A stretch of DNA of 64,000 bases from Zingiber officinale (taxonomy: Eukaryota; Streptophyta; Magnoliopsida; Zingiberales; Zingiberaceae): the NCBI RefSeq assembly GCF_018446385.1, contig NC_055998.1, forward strand, positions 19,151,173 to 19,215,172, in the 5' to 3' direction. The first letter of the stretch is position 1. Every line of letters starts with the position of its first letter. Of the stretch, positions 34,879-46,972 are shown piece after piece. Under the pieces are notes generated by a model. That model made no database searches, had not been told where the DNA came from, and saw only the letters and a program-made list of their open reading frames with translations. The position numbers and the translations under genes are program-made.

Positions 34879-35809
34879 ATAGCCCACCAAGAAGGTTACA
34901 CCACCACACACCCTCCAGTGTTCTCCGACGAGGATTTCGGCTATTGGAAGATCTGAATGGAGTACCACCTCAAGACCCAAGTGAAAATATGGATCATAAT
35001 CCAAACCATATTCACATTTCCCACTGAAGAAGGAGTACTCGTCCCCTGCGACAAATGGGACGCACGGACTTGTTAGAAGATCGAAGCTAATGCAAAGACA
35101 ATCCAAACCCTCCAGTGTAGCTTAACCAAAGAAGAATTGAACCGGGTAGGTCCCTTCAACAATGCAAAGGAGTTGTGGGAAAAATTGATCGAGCTGCACG
35201 AGGGCACTTCCGACACTAAGGTAAGCAAACGAGACTTAATTTTGAATAAATTATACAATATTAAAATGCAGAATAGTGAGTCGACGAGTCAACTCCACAC
35301 TCGGATCCAAGACCTACTCAACGATCTTCACGCAATCGGTCAAAAAGGTAGAAAATCGTGATATTATAAGGTATGCCCTCAATGCTTTTTCAAGGAACAC
35401 TTTGTGGACATCTATGGTAGATGCTAACAAAGTTTCCAAGGATCTCTCTCAAATTATGTTAGATGAATTATTTTTAGAATTTGAATTACATGAACAAACT
35501 AATGCACTTTCGACTGAGAAAGATATTGTGTTGATTGCATGTACAAGCAAGACAAAGGAGACTAAAAAAAAGTATCTGATGAAACCCAAGTCCGAAGACG
35601 AATCGGACTCAGAAGAAGATGATGAAATTGCTATTGAACTCGTGAACATAGTCCAGAAGTTATGCAAGAAAAAGAAGGGGTTCACCAAAAGAGAGATCAA
35701 GAAGGTGATCCAGTCAAAGACGACACAAACAAGTCCAAAAGCCAAGTCTGAAGTCATCTGCTACGGCTGCAACAAAAAGGGGTATATTAAGGCAAACTGT
35801 CCAAACTAG
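34879..35809 (+). pseudogene. gag of unit 1, gag-only chain
   Basis: Copia Gag with capsid region (NRVGPFNNAKELWEKLIEL; SMVDANKVSKDLSQIMLDEL), an acidic stretch (SEDESDSEEDDE) and a CCHC-type knuckle (CYGCNKKGYIKANCP, with Tyr before Ile where Gly-His is usual). Defects: ATA start, an early TGA, a frameshift near 35345 and a TAG straight after the knuckle. It aligns with the Gag at 26682-28117. No protease, integrase or RT follows. Confidence 0.88.
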
Positions 35810-37599
35810 AAGGAAACAAAGAAGCAAAGGAAAAAGAAGACACTATAAGAAACGTGGGATGAGTCATCTTCAGAAGACTCTGACAAAGATCTCAGACAGA
35901 CAAGCCTCCTCGTACTTCCGACCCAGGAACAAGTCGTCGAGTCCGAATTCGAGATGGAATCGGAAGCTGAGTCCGAGCGAAGCCACGGATCCCCATCCAG
36001 TTTAGAAGGTTCTCAATACACTATTAGAATTTCCTTAATTAGATCTCATAACCTGATCTCCTACTTGTCTAGAAAACTGGCTAAGTCTAAACTCTGAATC
36101 AAGTCACTCCAAGAGGAGATCAAAGCCCTCAAGGAAGTGATTAACCCAAGCTCCTTGACCGAATCGGTTCAAGCTGGAACTTCAACTCAAGTGCAATAAC
36201 TTGAGGAAGAAAATTCTAATTTAAAAAGTCAAGTCAAGGAACTCAGGGACTCTTTGGAATGATTCACTTTGGGTTCCAAGAACCTCGACCTAATTCTTGG
36301 GAAACAAACGTATACAATCAATCCGGACTTGGATATAAGGCCAAATGTAAATTTAAATCCTACCTATCTCTTGTTAATCGAACAAATAGTAAAATGGTCC
36401 AAGCACGAGTCCTCAAGTCTAACTTGCTTAATCAAGTTGGACTTGATCAATGTTGGATCCCCAAAGATCAAATCCACTACCTTAATAGACCTTATTGAGG
36501 ATATGATCCAGGGGGAGCAAATAGAAAGACCATTTTTATTATTAAGTAAATTTATTTGATGAATGATTTACTGCTTATCTTATACATGCTTAGATTAGGA
36601 TAGATAAGGACTTAGGCTTGATCGACACTTGATTAGTTAGACCAAGGATTCTCAGAAAGAAAATTAAATATTTATTTTCTTTACGACTTTGTCTAGAAGT
36701 AGTTGTTGTTCCAATATCCAAGAAGGCTTAGTTAAAAGAGATAAAACAGAATTATCAAAATTGGCCGGATCAAATTGCCAAATCAAATCATATTAGTATT
36801 TGAATTATTCTATTGTATTGTCCTTAGGGCAAATATCAATGAACAATAGATTTTATTATTCTCATATTATTTCTTGCTCTCTCTCTATTCTTCTTCTTAC
36901 ACTAGTGTCTCACCATAGCATGTAAACCAATTATTAAAATGAATATTTAATTTACTAACTGTTAAACCTTAGTCTAACTTAAATATAAATCAATCCTTAG
37001 ATGAATCTAAATTGAAGATTAAAATTAACCATCTCACAAAACTTATAAGATTCTCATAATTTAGAAAAAGATGAGATGGATTTAGATTAACTAAAAAAAA
37101 CTAAATCAAAATTAAAACTAAACTAAATCTAACCAAAACTAACTTAAATCAAAATTAAAATTAAATTAAATCTAACCAAACTAACTTAAATCAAAATTCA
37201 AACATAAATATCTGTTCAAAATTTAAACTTAAACATTTTCAAAATTCAAACATAAATATTTGTTCAAAATTCAAACTTAAAATCAACTTAAAAATTAATT
37301 TAACTCAATCTCACACAAACTCATAAGCTGAATATGCTTGATAACATAGAATGAGTGAGATGGAAAATCAGGAAAATAGATAGTTACTTCCATGCATTTA
37401 TACTTAAGTTTTTCATGGTTGGACTCTGGGAGTCATAGTCATTAATCAAGACATTAATTGAATTATTTAAGATCACTATCCCTTAGTGATTACTTAAACT
37501 TTTTAAGAGAGAGAAATAGGGAGTTAATTTTTTTAGGGGTGATATTTCAAAAGATTTATAAGTTAAATTTTTTAAAAATCGAGCGTCAAGTGTTTTATG
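35810..37599 (+). other. Non-coding 3' internal part of unit 1
   Basis: After gag come broken traces of a longer frame (ESEFEMESEAESERS region; KNLDLILGKQ; NLLNQVGLDQCWIPK). AT-rich DNA follows. At 37080-37300 a unit close to AAATCAAAATTAAAACTAAA repeats several times. The same region in unit 2 is at 48658-50300. Confidence 0.7.
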
Positions 37600-38094
37600 T
37601 GATCGTAAAGTAGTTCTTAAACTTAAAGGTAAGTTCTATAAAATCATAGCTAGACCTGCTATGTTATATGGCGCTGAATGTTGGGCTATGACTCAAGCAC
37701 ATGAGCAGAAGATGAGAGTTGCAGAGATAAAGATATTATGGTGGATGTGTGGACATACGAGGATGGACAAAATAAGAAATGAGAGCATTAGAGAGAAAGT
37801 CAGAGTTGCATCTATTGAGAAAAATTCCGAGAGACACGTTTAAGATGGTATGAACATGTACTTAGACGACCAATAAATGCTTCAGTTAGGCGATGTGAAA
37901 CTATGATAAACATGTATATCAAACGAGGAAAAGTAAGACAAAAAAAGACTTGGTTAGCAATAATAAAACAAGATAAAATTTATTTAAATATAGATGATGA
38001 TATGTAGAACATAGAGCTCAATGGCGTAAAAAGATTCATATAGTCGACCCCACCTAGTGGAAAATGTTTGGTTGTTGTTGTTGTTGTTGTTGAA
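37600..38094 (+). mobile_element. 5'-truncated LINE (RTE-like) fragment
   Basis: Encodes the C-terminal reverse transcriptase tail typical of plant LINEs: LYGAECWAMTQAHEQKM followed by EIKILWWMCGHTRMDKIRNE. A broken frame continues and ends in a (GTT)n tail at about 38073-38094. Absent from the corresponding site in unit 2 (about 50310), so it inserted after the chain formed or into unit 1 only. Confidence 0.85.
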
Positions 38095-39011
38095 TTACTT
38101 CTTCAAAATTTTATAAAAATATTTTTAAACATATGTACTTAACTAAGTTTTCATAAAAAAAAATTAGGCTAAGTACTTAACCGAGTCTTTATCAAAATCT
38201 TTTTAAAGCTAAGTACTTAACTAAGTTTTTAACTAAGTCTCTTTTCAAAGATAAATAATTAATTCAGTCTTTATCAAAATATTTTTCTTCAACTAAGTAT
38301 TTAGCTAAGTATGTTTTAGAGAAATCATTTTCAAAAGCTAAGTATTTAGTTAAGTTTTTTTTTCTCAAAGCTAAGTATTAAGTTAAGTATTTTTCAAAGA
38401 AATCATCTTCAAAAGCTAATTAGTTAGCTAAGGTATTTTTTTTTAAAAAAAAAACTCTTTTTAAAACTAAGTATTTAGCTAAGTATTTTTCAAAGAAATT
38501 ATGTTCAAAGCTAATCATTTAGCTAAGTTTTTTAAAAAAGAAAATCTTTCCAAAGCTAAATATTTTTCAAAGACATCCTTTTCAAAGCTAAGTAAGCTAA
38601 GTATTTTTCAAAGACATTCTTTTCAAAGCTAAATATCTAGTAAGTTTTTCTAACAAACTCGTTAAAAGCTAAATATATTTTGTTGAAAAGAAAAGTAAAG
38701 TGCTACTTTTAGGGGAGCTTAAAGGAAAAGATTAAAAAGCTAACTTCTCAAATTTAAAATTTTTTCAACTTTTCTCTCTGCTTAATAGATTTTTATATAT
38801 GTCAAAGGGGGAGAAAGTTGTTAAAAGTAAAGTAAAAATCCTTATTTTGAGAAAAAGTAATACTTAAGGAGGAGTGAGTAACATTTTATTTTTTTTGCCT
38901 TGAAAAATGCTACTTGAAATTTATTTGGTATTTATTCTACTTTATCTATACAAATGTTGTTTGTTTTTATTTAACTTTGAACTATATTGGCATAATAAAA
39001 AAGAGTGAGAC
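38095..39011 (+). repeat. AAGCTAAGTATTTAGCTAAG repeats and 3' end of unit 1
   Basis: About a dozen irregular copies of a 30-45 bp unit built on TCAAAGCTAAGTATTTAGC lie at 38110-38680. They are followed by a purine block AAAGGGGGAGAAAG near 38800 and, next to LTR 2, AAAAAAGAGTGAGAC, the likely polypurine tract. Unit 2 has the same array at 50330-50860. Confidence 0.75.
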
Positions 39012-40256
39012 TGTTAGTGCAGAGAGCACCAGACGATCGAACTTGTGTTTTGATAATGGCAAAGGGTTCAAAGTTAAGGTTACTTGTTGTCTAACAAGTG
39101 TAAATGAGCATGTAGGAAAGTCCTAAGTGTTCTTAAGCAAAAAGTCTTAGTGGATTCTAGGCAGGTGGAAAACTTTAGGGTGAGGTAAGCCTAGGTCCTA
39201 GGGGGTGGTAACCCTAGGTTATGGAAAGTCCTAGCTACGGTTAGGCAATGAAGACTTAGCGAGTCAAGGACTTTGGGCGAATTCCTAGAGTCGAGAACTC
39301 TAGGTGAAAATCCTAAGGGTCGCGAACTAGGTGGAAAACTGGACGGGTCATGGAGTGGACGCCCAACATGAAGTCCTGAAGTCTCAGACGTTGAGAAAAA
39401 GTCCAGACGGTTTGGAGGACCGATCTAACAAAATGTAATTTCTCCTGAGAGGAGTAGGTGAGGATGTGTTTCCTTAAGAGGGAATAGTAGGAGTCTGTTT
39501 GACCTAGAATTTCAGCGAAACTCAAAATTAGGATCGAATAGTCCGAAAACTGTCAAAACTTATATTTCATTATATATTATTGCCTGAACTAACCTTGTTT
39601 TGCAGGAAATTGAACGGAAACTGGTGGTCTGGGCGCTCGGAGGGAGTCCAGGCGCCCGGACTCCAAATGCCCAGGAAGCTTCCGCCCAAGTGAGGCACCT
39701 GGGCAAGCGCCTTCGCGGTCCGAGCGCCCGAAGTTGGTCCGGGCGTTCGGAACACTAAACTTTATCTTGTTGCCAAGCTAGAGCACGTTAATTAGACGAG
39801 CCTACTCATGGTCCAAGCGCCCAGAAGGGATCCAGGTGCTCAGAAGAGCCTATAAAAGCAACATTCAGCCAACATCTCAAAATCAAGATTCCAAGCAACT
39901 ATCGCTTCTTCGTGCTAATGTGAAAATGCTTCCTCGACGCTCAAAAGCAACCCCGACGACCACTGCGCTAAAGATTTAAATTTATAAGTTGTTGGTATTC
40001 TTTAATTTTTCTAATTACTTGTAATCATTGTATTTGTACTCTTTACGATTGATTAGTGATTGCCCAATGAAAGTACTCTCACGTGCGAGCCTTAGAGTAG
40101 AAGTCGTCACAAGCTCCGAACCAAGTAAATCTTGGTGTGTTTGCGATTGTTTGATTTTTCTTTATTCTGCTGCCTTTACTCTCTCCAATTGTTTTTAATC
40201 GAACGTGAAAACCACGAGCGTTATTCACTTCTCCCCTCTAGCATAACGATCCTACA
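39012..40256 (+). repeat. LTR 2 (central) of the gag-only chain
   Basis: TGTTAGTGCA to GATCCTACA, 1245 bp. It serves as 3' LTR of unit 1 and 5' LTR of unit 2. It holds the GC-rich palindromic block (39620-39840) and CTATAAAAGC near 39850. A well kept primer site TTGGTATCAGAGC follows at 40258-40270. Confidence 0.92.
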
Positions 40257-41911
40257 ATTGGTATCAGAGCGGAGTTGCTTCAAATAGGTGAAACCACCAT
40301 TCAAGCAAGTTTTTCATAGTTTAGTCGTTAAATTTTCGAAGTCAATCGAAATTGGTATAATTGTCCATTCCAATCATCTTTCTCGCAATCAATTTTTTTT
40401 CCGAAGTAGGGCAACACCACTCGAGTTTGTTAGTTGTTTTTATCTCCCGCACTATTAATCCAAGACTAAGTCTTGGAACAAGTCTTATTTTTCTATGTGC
40501 GAGATTTTGTCAATGGCCTACAAAGAAGGTTACAGCACCACACACCCTCCACTGTTCTCCAGCGAGGATTTTGGCTACTGGAAGAGCTGATGGAGTACCA
40601 CCTCAAGACCCAAGTGAAAATGTGGATCATAATCCAAACCGGATTCACATTTCCTACCGAAGATGGAGTACTTGTCCCCTGCGACAAATGGGGCGCACGA
40701 ACCTGTAAGAAGAGCGAAGCTGATGCAAAGGCAAACCAGACCCTCACTACAACAAAAAAAGGCATACGACAACGGATATTATCCGTTGTCGTAGGGTCAA
40801 AAAACCGTTGTAACTGATAACATTGTAAAATCCATTGCCCTACGACAATAGTTTTGAATTCATTGTCTTTGTAGACATTTGACAACGATTTTTATCCGTT
40901 GTTGTTTATATGCTTAAAAATTGTTTACCCTATACGATAACGTTTTAAAACTGTTGTGGTAGATAATTTCGACAACAGATATAAACCGTTGTGGTAGACT
41001 CTTTTAACCGTTGTGGTAGATAATATTTACAACATATTTAAACCATTGTGGTTTTGAATTTTACAACAATTATAAACCATTGTAGTATATAATTTAAATA
41101 TGTTTTGGATAAAACCGTTATCTTTTCTCACTTTTCACGAAAAAAAAATCTATTGTGGTTACGTACTTCTTACAACATTTCTAATCGTTGTCTTTAATGT
41201 TCATGTTGTAACATGATAATAACAAACAACCAATCTTTATTTAATATAAATAAACCACCAATAAAAAACTAAATATTTACTACATTCAATTTATGAAAAT
41301 GTTATCTTCAAATTTCAAAAATTAACTACACACATTAAAATGAGAAAATAATAGTTGTGTAATCGAAATCCAAAATATGCCAACTAAAATATATAAAAAA
41401 GAGTTGTACTCATCAAACTTAGTAGCATCAAACCATAAATCGCATGTTTTCCATTATGATGTTTGCCATATGGCTTCTTCGCATTAGCAAGGCAATCTAG
41501 AAACTAAACAAAGCTCACACCTTCCATCAAAAATCCCAATCCTCATGAATTGCCCCTGAGTTACGTACCTACAAGAGAAAAGTCAATTAATCAATACTTA
41601 AAACTCAAATCATTGATTTAATGCAAACAAAGTCAGAATGAGAGAAAAATTAAACAAAATTTATCAAAGAAAAATATAAAATATAAGAGAAAAGATAATT
41701 GTAGTAACTGCATGAACTGTAACCAAAGAATAATATCGCACATCATTTTAAGGCATAATGTCTTAATCTGAAAGCCAGTCAAATAATTTGTATTATCAAA
41801 TCTAAAGTCATTACCATTAATATAGCTGGAAAGTTGTAATTAGAACCATCACTATGATAACAATTATTTTACCTTAATTGGATCATATCTGTGACAAATA
41901 TTAAAACTCAC

Positions 41912-42223
41912 CTCTAGATCCAAGGAAATCCTCCACAAAAAACCATTATCAATATCACATATAAGGTCAGGAACTAGGAAAATCCAATTGTCTCCATGTA
42001 TCATTGCACTATATGCACTACTGAGACTATCCTCAACTTGCACTCCTTGTCTACTAAAAACTAAATGGTGTCTCAACAGAAGTGGAAGTGGAGCAGCTAT
42101 TGGTGATAGAGAATCAAGAAATATATCATACATTATGACAACTGTTGCATCAACTTGATGAACCAAAAGTACATTGTCAATCACACTAACTGCAACTTTG
42201 CTTGAATAAATAGGTAAAGCACC
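41912..42223 (-). pseudogene. Captured exon of an RMC1/Mic1-like gene
   Basis: A 312-bp exon, exactly 104 codons, with its splice signals intact (TTTTTTCAG acceptor, GTGAGT donor). The product contains GALPIYSSKVAVSVIDNVLL, ATVVIMYDIF and WIFLVPDLICD. I recognise this as the plant regulator of MON1-CCZ1 (Mic1/C18orf8-like) family, which acts in vacuolar trafficking. Other exons of that gene are not seen. It was probably captured together with flanking intron sequence. Confidence 0.65.
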
Positions 42224-43323
42224 CTGAAAAAAGTATACAAGGTATGTCCTTAAAGATATTTAAAGCTAAACGTAATCTCAATGAGTGTTTCTTGTGTTGC
42301 AAAGTATGTGGTCCTTATACCAAGTTAACTTATATATTATTAACATATTAGTAAAGAAAGCTTAAATATTTTAGGAGTAAAGAAATTCAACAACCCAATT
42401 CCAAACAATAACACACTGATTCTTAGAAGATGTGACATGCAAGAAACTTGTATATATAAATAGAACTAATAGAAAAATAAAACAACAAATGAACAGTAGT
42501 ACCTGTGACAATTTATTGCCCAAAAGCACAACTGAAGATACATCACTAGCTACACCAACACCTTCACCCATTACAATATCAACATCTGCTGAAGCCAAGG
42601 CAGCGACATCATTAATACCATCACCAACCATAGCAACAATTTGTTTCTCTTTTTGAAGTTCAGAGATGAATCTGTTTTTCATCTCTGGTTTAACTTCATA
42701 AAGCACCTGCATACACATAACGCCAAATATATTTCAGTTTTAAGAGACAAATTGAGTTCCCTTCCTCATCAAAGATATTCACTAGCAACAATTCTTAAAC
42801 TTCCAGATATGATTATCTCAGTAAAGAATTTGTAATGGTCTGCTCACATGAAAGAACTAGCCTACAACTACCCAAATAACTTAAGCCTAATTTAGTAATG
42901 GTTCATTGATCTAAACCTATAAGACTCATTTATTAGCCCACAACTCTGCATGTAAGGTGCCATAATCTCATCTGCTTAAGGATTAGGCATCCCTATCGTG
43001 ACCTAAACTTATGCTACCAGAAATAATACCATAACATTAAGTAATTGCATCAAAAACTAATTTAAAAGTGTGTATATAATATTCAAATTAGTATGAGTGA
43101 AGTGAGCTGGTAAATATGCATCACGCTGATTTACTATGGTTGCAGGTGGCAAAGATGAATCACATGTAAATTTAGTCTAGGAGTTTTTCTTGCAGAGAAC
43201 ACTGAGACAGGTGAACAAGAATTCAGTACTTTTAACTCAGGGTTCACATAACATACCTTTCTTTTGTCAATGCCAATCATAGATGCTACGTATTCAGCAG
43301 CATTCTTCTTGTCTAGTATATAT

Positions 43324-43527
43324 ATATAAAAAAAAAAATGTGGAACCGCCACATCAGCGGCCCCCCTAGAGCCGGTCCCACGGATATGGAGGGAGGTAAA
43401 TGCAGGTACACAGGTGGAAAGTGCATAGCGGAGACGTTAACCCCAGGCAGTGACACCCCGGGGATCGACCCCTGGACCTTTTCAGCCACAGAACCATGCA
43501 CTCTCCATCTGTGCTAAGCCCTGGGGA
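43324..43527 (-). mobile_element. tRNA-derived SINE inserted in the captured ATPase exon
   Basis: About 204 bp, read on the minus strand. It starts near GGGCTTAGCACAGATGG (A-box-like) and has GGTCGATCCCCGG (B-box-like). It ends in GTTCCACA followed by an oligo-T tail. A perfect 19-bp target duplication CTTCTTGTCTAGTATATAT flanks it at 43305-43323 and 43528-43546. It has no coding capacity. Confidence 0.85.
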
Positions 43528-45275
43528 CTTCTTGTCTAGTATATATGTTTATTCCTTGCTTAGCTAAAGTCTCAACAACCAGTAGTGCGTCTTCCCTTAC
43601 TTTATCCTCAAAATAAATAACACCTGCTAATGCATATCAACTCCTACATATACAACAGACTGGTTCTGAGACTCTGCATCTGGAAATTGGTTCCCACCGT
43701 GCATGCAATAGCACAAAAACATATTAGATGATGGATACGGACGTTGTATCTAGATAGTGACAAGTATGAATTTTGTAGCATCTTATAGCTAGTGATATAG
43801 TCTTACAAAGATTTCAATGGAGGAAAAGGTTAATGTAACAGAACCTAAATAGTAGAAATTCACTTGATGATGATGAATAGCAATTATCTATTCTATAAGC
43901 ATCATTATCTTTCAGGTAATGAGGAACAGAAGAACATGCAGCATGCACACTAAGTTTACTTGGACATGGCTATCTAAGAAAAAATTGAGCAAAAATGTGT
44001 GTTTCAACACCCATTTAACAACAGAAAGGACCAGCTTTCCAAAAGAAAAAGAATGGCTCCATGCCCTTCCGCAAAAGGCATTGTACGAACAACATTTATA
44101 TCTAAGAGTGTCCTATAAATGCCATATACCTTCTGACCCAGCTTAAAGTCCCAATAGAAACCTTCATTTTTTTCAATTATAGCTACTACACCAGAGCCAG
44201 GTTCTTCAGTGAATGCCCCATCTTTAGCCTGTCATAGATATTGCTGATTAGGAAGCAAACTAGGATAAACCAACCAAGCATATTATAATGAACATAGGAA
44301 ATTGAATGGACAAATATAGATTGCTCTGTTTAATTATGCGCACACAATCATTTAAAGGCTACAACTACCAATCAAGAGCTGGGAAATTAGATTGGGCTGT
44401 TTCATAAGTTTAAATACCTGTTACAGTCTGCTTCTTGTAGACTGGTTTCAAAGAGAAAATTTGAGAAAACTTTTTGATTAGTGGACATAAATTGAACAAT
44501 GCTAAAAAAATTACAGAAGAAAGTTGGATTAAATAATAATTGTGTAATGTTAACCATGAACTGTTGAAAACTCGACAGAAAACAATAGATACTTCAAGAA
44601 ATACGGTTCTATTAGGAAATTAATTCATTGCACCAGCATAAGATCTATTGTTAGCTAATTTTCATTTATGAAACCAAGGTTTCAGTTTTAGTGGATGTAT
44701 CAGAAGTAGAATCCAAAGTGGGATCTATTAGATACATGCAAAAATAGCAAGAGGTCACATTGTAGGTACCAAATATTGTAAACTATAAGCAGAAGTCCTA
44801 AATCATTTCTAACACCAAAACTAGCATCTGCAACATGAGAATTAATAGCTTAACTATGTGATGGATGAACTCTGTATGTTATAGAAAGAAGTGTTGATTA
44901 CAATATAGATTGTAAACTTTACCACTTTTTAACAAATGGATCCCACCTTTCAGTTATAACAACTCCACCATGATTTATATCGCAAACAATTGTCATTCCA
45001 TTAAGTTTATCATCCTGTAATGGATAAATATTGGTATTGCATCATTCAACTCAATCAACTAAATTGCGATGAAGTCAATGACATTTTTCTTTTTTAATTG
45101 ATACATTTTTCAGAGAAATAAAATTGTTAGTATGTTAGGATGAATTTGTTAGAATTGAAAGGTGAGAATACATTTGTTAAGAGTGATAAATACTGGGATA
45201 TCTATAGCAATTAATCCAAGAAAAAAAAGTACCAAAGGCATTTTCAAAATAAAACGCCATTATGTTGAACTATGA

Positions 45276-45500
45276 GGGGGTGCTTGGTCCCTAGAGGGGA
45301 ATGGGAATGTGAAAGAGTATGATAGAAGTCAAGAATGGGAATGGAAAGGTTTCCATACCCCCCAAAATGCTATGTAATGGCTCATTCCCATGTTTGGAGG
45401 AATGAATCCATGGGACCCACCACTAATTACCCAAACCAAGCACCAATATTTCATTCCTTTCCCATTCCCCATTTCCCATACCATCCAACCAAGCACCCCC
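45276..45500. mobile_element. MITE in a captured intron of the ATPase
   Basis: A 225-bp element with inverted ends GGGGGTGCTTGGT / ACCAAGCACCCCC and flanking TGA on both sides (45273-45275 and 45501-45503). The interior has GGAATGGGAATG and CATTCCCATT words. The ends resemble Tourist/Harbinger-type MITEs, but TGA is not the usual target site. Confidence 0.8.
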
Positions 45501-46032
45501 TGAAGTGTGAAACTTAGGATTAATAGTAAAAATATAATAGTACCTAAAAAGTTTCCAATAGAAGCTTCAAGGTTGATGTGAAGTTACCTTGACATTTTCA
45601 CAACCAACGGAACAAGTCGCTTCAACAATAGTCTTTCCAATGGGATGATTAGTATCTGATTCCACCCTAGTAGCTAACCTCAAAATATCAGCTTCAGTCT
45701 ATTTGAACTCATGGCTTTCTCTGTGCATTATACAGATTTCATCAGTGAAATAACCTTTTTAGTAAGCATCGTAAGATATCACCTGCCATGTCACCTAGTT
45801 CCAGTGTTGTATGTTAGAGTAAAAGGCTAAAAGCAACTATTCCTTTTCTCGAATCAAATTGCATGCATTTTTCACAACATGTCATAGAGAAATCTGGAAC
45901 AATTCTATGTAAAGTTGTAACATAACATCAGATTACTGAGCAGTATCCTGAGAGTCAACTCTTGTCCTGCAGGGCTTGTTTTGTCTTTGAGCCTTGTAAT
46001 TTTAGGTGGAATACTTCTGATACTACATTACC

Positions 46033-46700
46033 TTGATTCTTTTACTTAAGTCAAGTCTTCATTGTCACACGGTCACACCATTGGTCTCCTTTGCCTCATG
46101 TTGTCCGTACCTATTTCTATGTTTAAATCCAAGCCAAGGAGACGCACACCAACCCCTTCAGCTTGTTCTCATCTCTAAATCGCCACAATCAAGAGGGAAA
46201 ATTACACCATCGTGGAGAAGAGAGCACACCGTCGTAGAGGAAGATCCAGCAGAGACGGCACCCCTTCCTGTCACGCGGTCGACAGGATGGTGTGAGTTTG
46301 TTGACATCCACTATTCGTCATTACTTGACTCCAGAAGTAGGAACAAGTCATGCTCTGTATGCCCTTCCAAGTTTTTGGGACTTTCTATTAAACACTTTAA
46401 GAATCTCACTAAAATATGGGAATTAAGAACTTAAGCAAGAATGTATGTTTCGATCTGAGTTCATTCAGTGATTTAAAGGTGAACTTCTCCCATCCAGAGC
46501 TCGAATTTGGTCTTCCAGCATTGGAAATTCAAAACATGAATAGGTTTAAAGGCATGGTGGAAATTCATGGCAGCAACAAAGAATCAAGAGGAAAGTGTTG
46601 GATAAAGGACGCTGATAATTTGCTGGAGAAGAGGAGAGAAGAATTTCTGAGAAGGAAATCATGAATAGCAACTGATTCATGGAAACCAATTTTCATCTTC
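46033..46700 (+). other. Unassigned CACTA interior with an 80-bp partial duplicate
   Basis: Two short open frames (46033-46434 and 46416-46664) have no recognised domain. The stretch 46184-46265 (AAAATTACACCATCGTGG ... GAGGAAGATCCA) is closely similar to 47417-47500, next to the L12 fragment. An internal duplication of captured 5' sequence is therefore likely. Confidence 0.5.
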
Positions 46701-46972
46701 GAGAGTGAACAAACTTCAGTGATCACACATAGCATCATCCTTCTCTATTTCTCTATCACAAATCATTAAGAAGTAGAGACGGATCCATGAGCCACAAATA
46801 AACATAAAACTGACAATATAGATTTATCGAGAATACAAAATGTTTCGATTGCAAATATAACTGCTGAGATTCTCGCCAATAACCAGATCAAATATGACAA
46901 AACTACTTTAGCGATTCGGCAAAATTAAGCGATTTAAAGCAAAATGATCATAAATGTAAAAATACCCTAGAA

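Larger units (their letters stand above)
29860..35314 (+). repeat. Segmental duplication, copy B (5455 bp)
   Basis: Counterpart of 13208-18662. Substitutions are scattered (for example CATCGTCG for CATCACCG near 30187, GATCTTC for GACCTTC near 30414) with no net length change. Copy B runs on without a break into the rest of gag at 35315, so B is the original context and A the duplicate end. Confidence 0.93.
42503..45745 (-). pseudogene. PAA1: Captured exons of a PAA1/HMA6-like chloroplast copper P-type ATPase
   Basis: Exons are ordered from high to low coordinates: 45740-45590 (ILRLATRVESDTNHPIGKTI), 44220-44110 (DGAFTEEPGSGVVAII), 43640-43535 (GVIYFEDKVREDALLVVETL), 43304-43255 (NAAEYVASMIGIDKRKV) and 42706-42503 (KPEMKNRFISELQ, MVGDGINDVAALASADV). 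The last exon is precisely 68 codons with good GT-AG borders. PAA1 pumps copper into chloroplasts. This copy is dead: the phosphorylation-site and membrane-domain exons are absent, an in-frame stop lies near 45700, a SINE splits one exon, and the SG of the conserved LSGDK motif is missing. Assignment to PAA1 rather than PAA2 rests on the TEEPGSG and ALASADV context. Confidence 0.8.

Noticed and set aside
13208..35314. Two haplotypes of one locus wrongly joined in the assembly
   Set aside because: Not preferred, because the 18660 join lies inside an LTR at a microhomology rather than at the end of an aligned allele. It cannot be excluded without reads, so it is listed as the alternative to the duplication.
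46416..46664. 82-codon open frame in the CACTA element
   Set aside because: No recognisable motif or splice context; treated as unassigned captured or random sequence.
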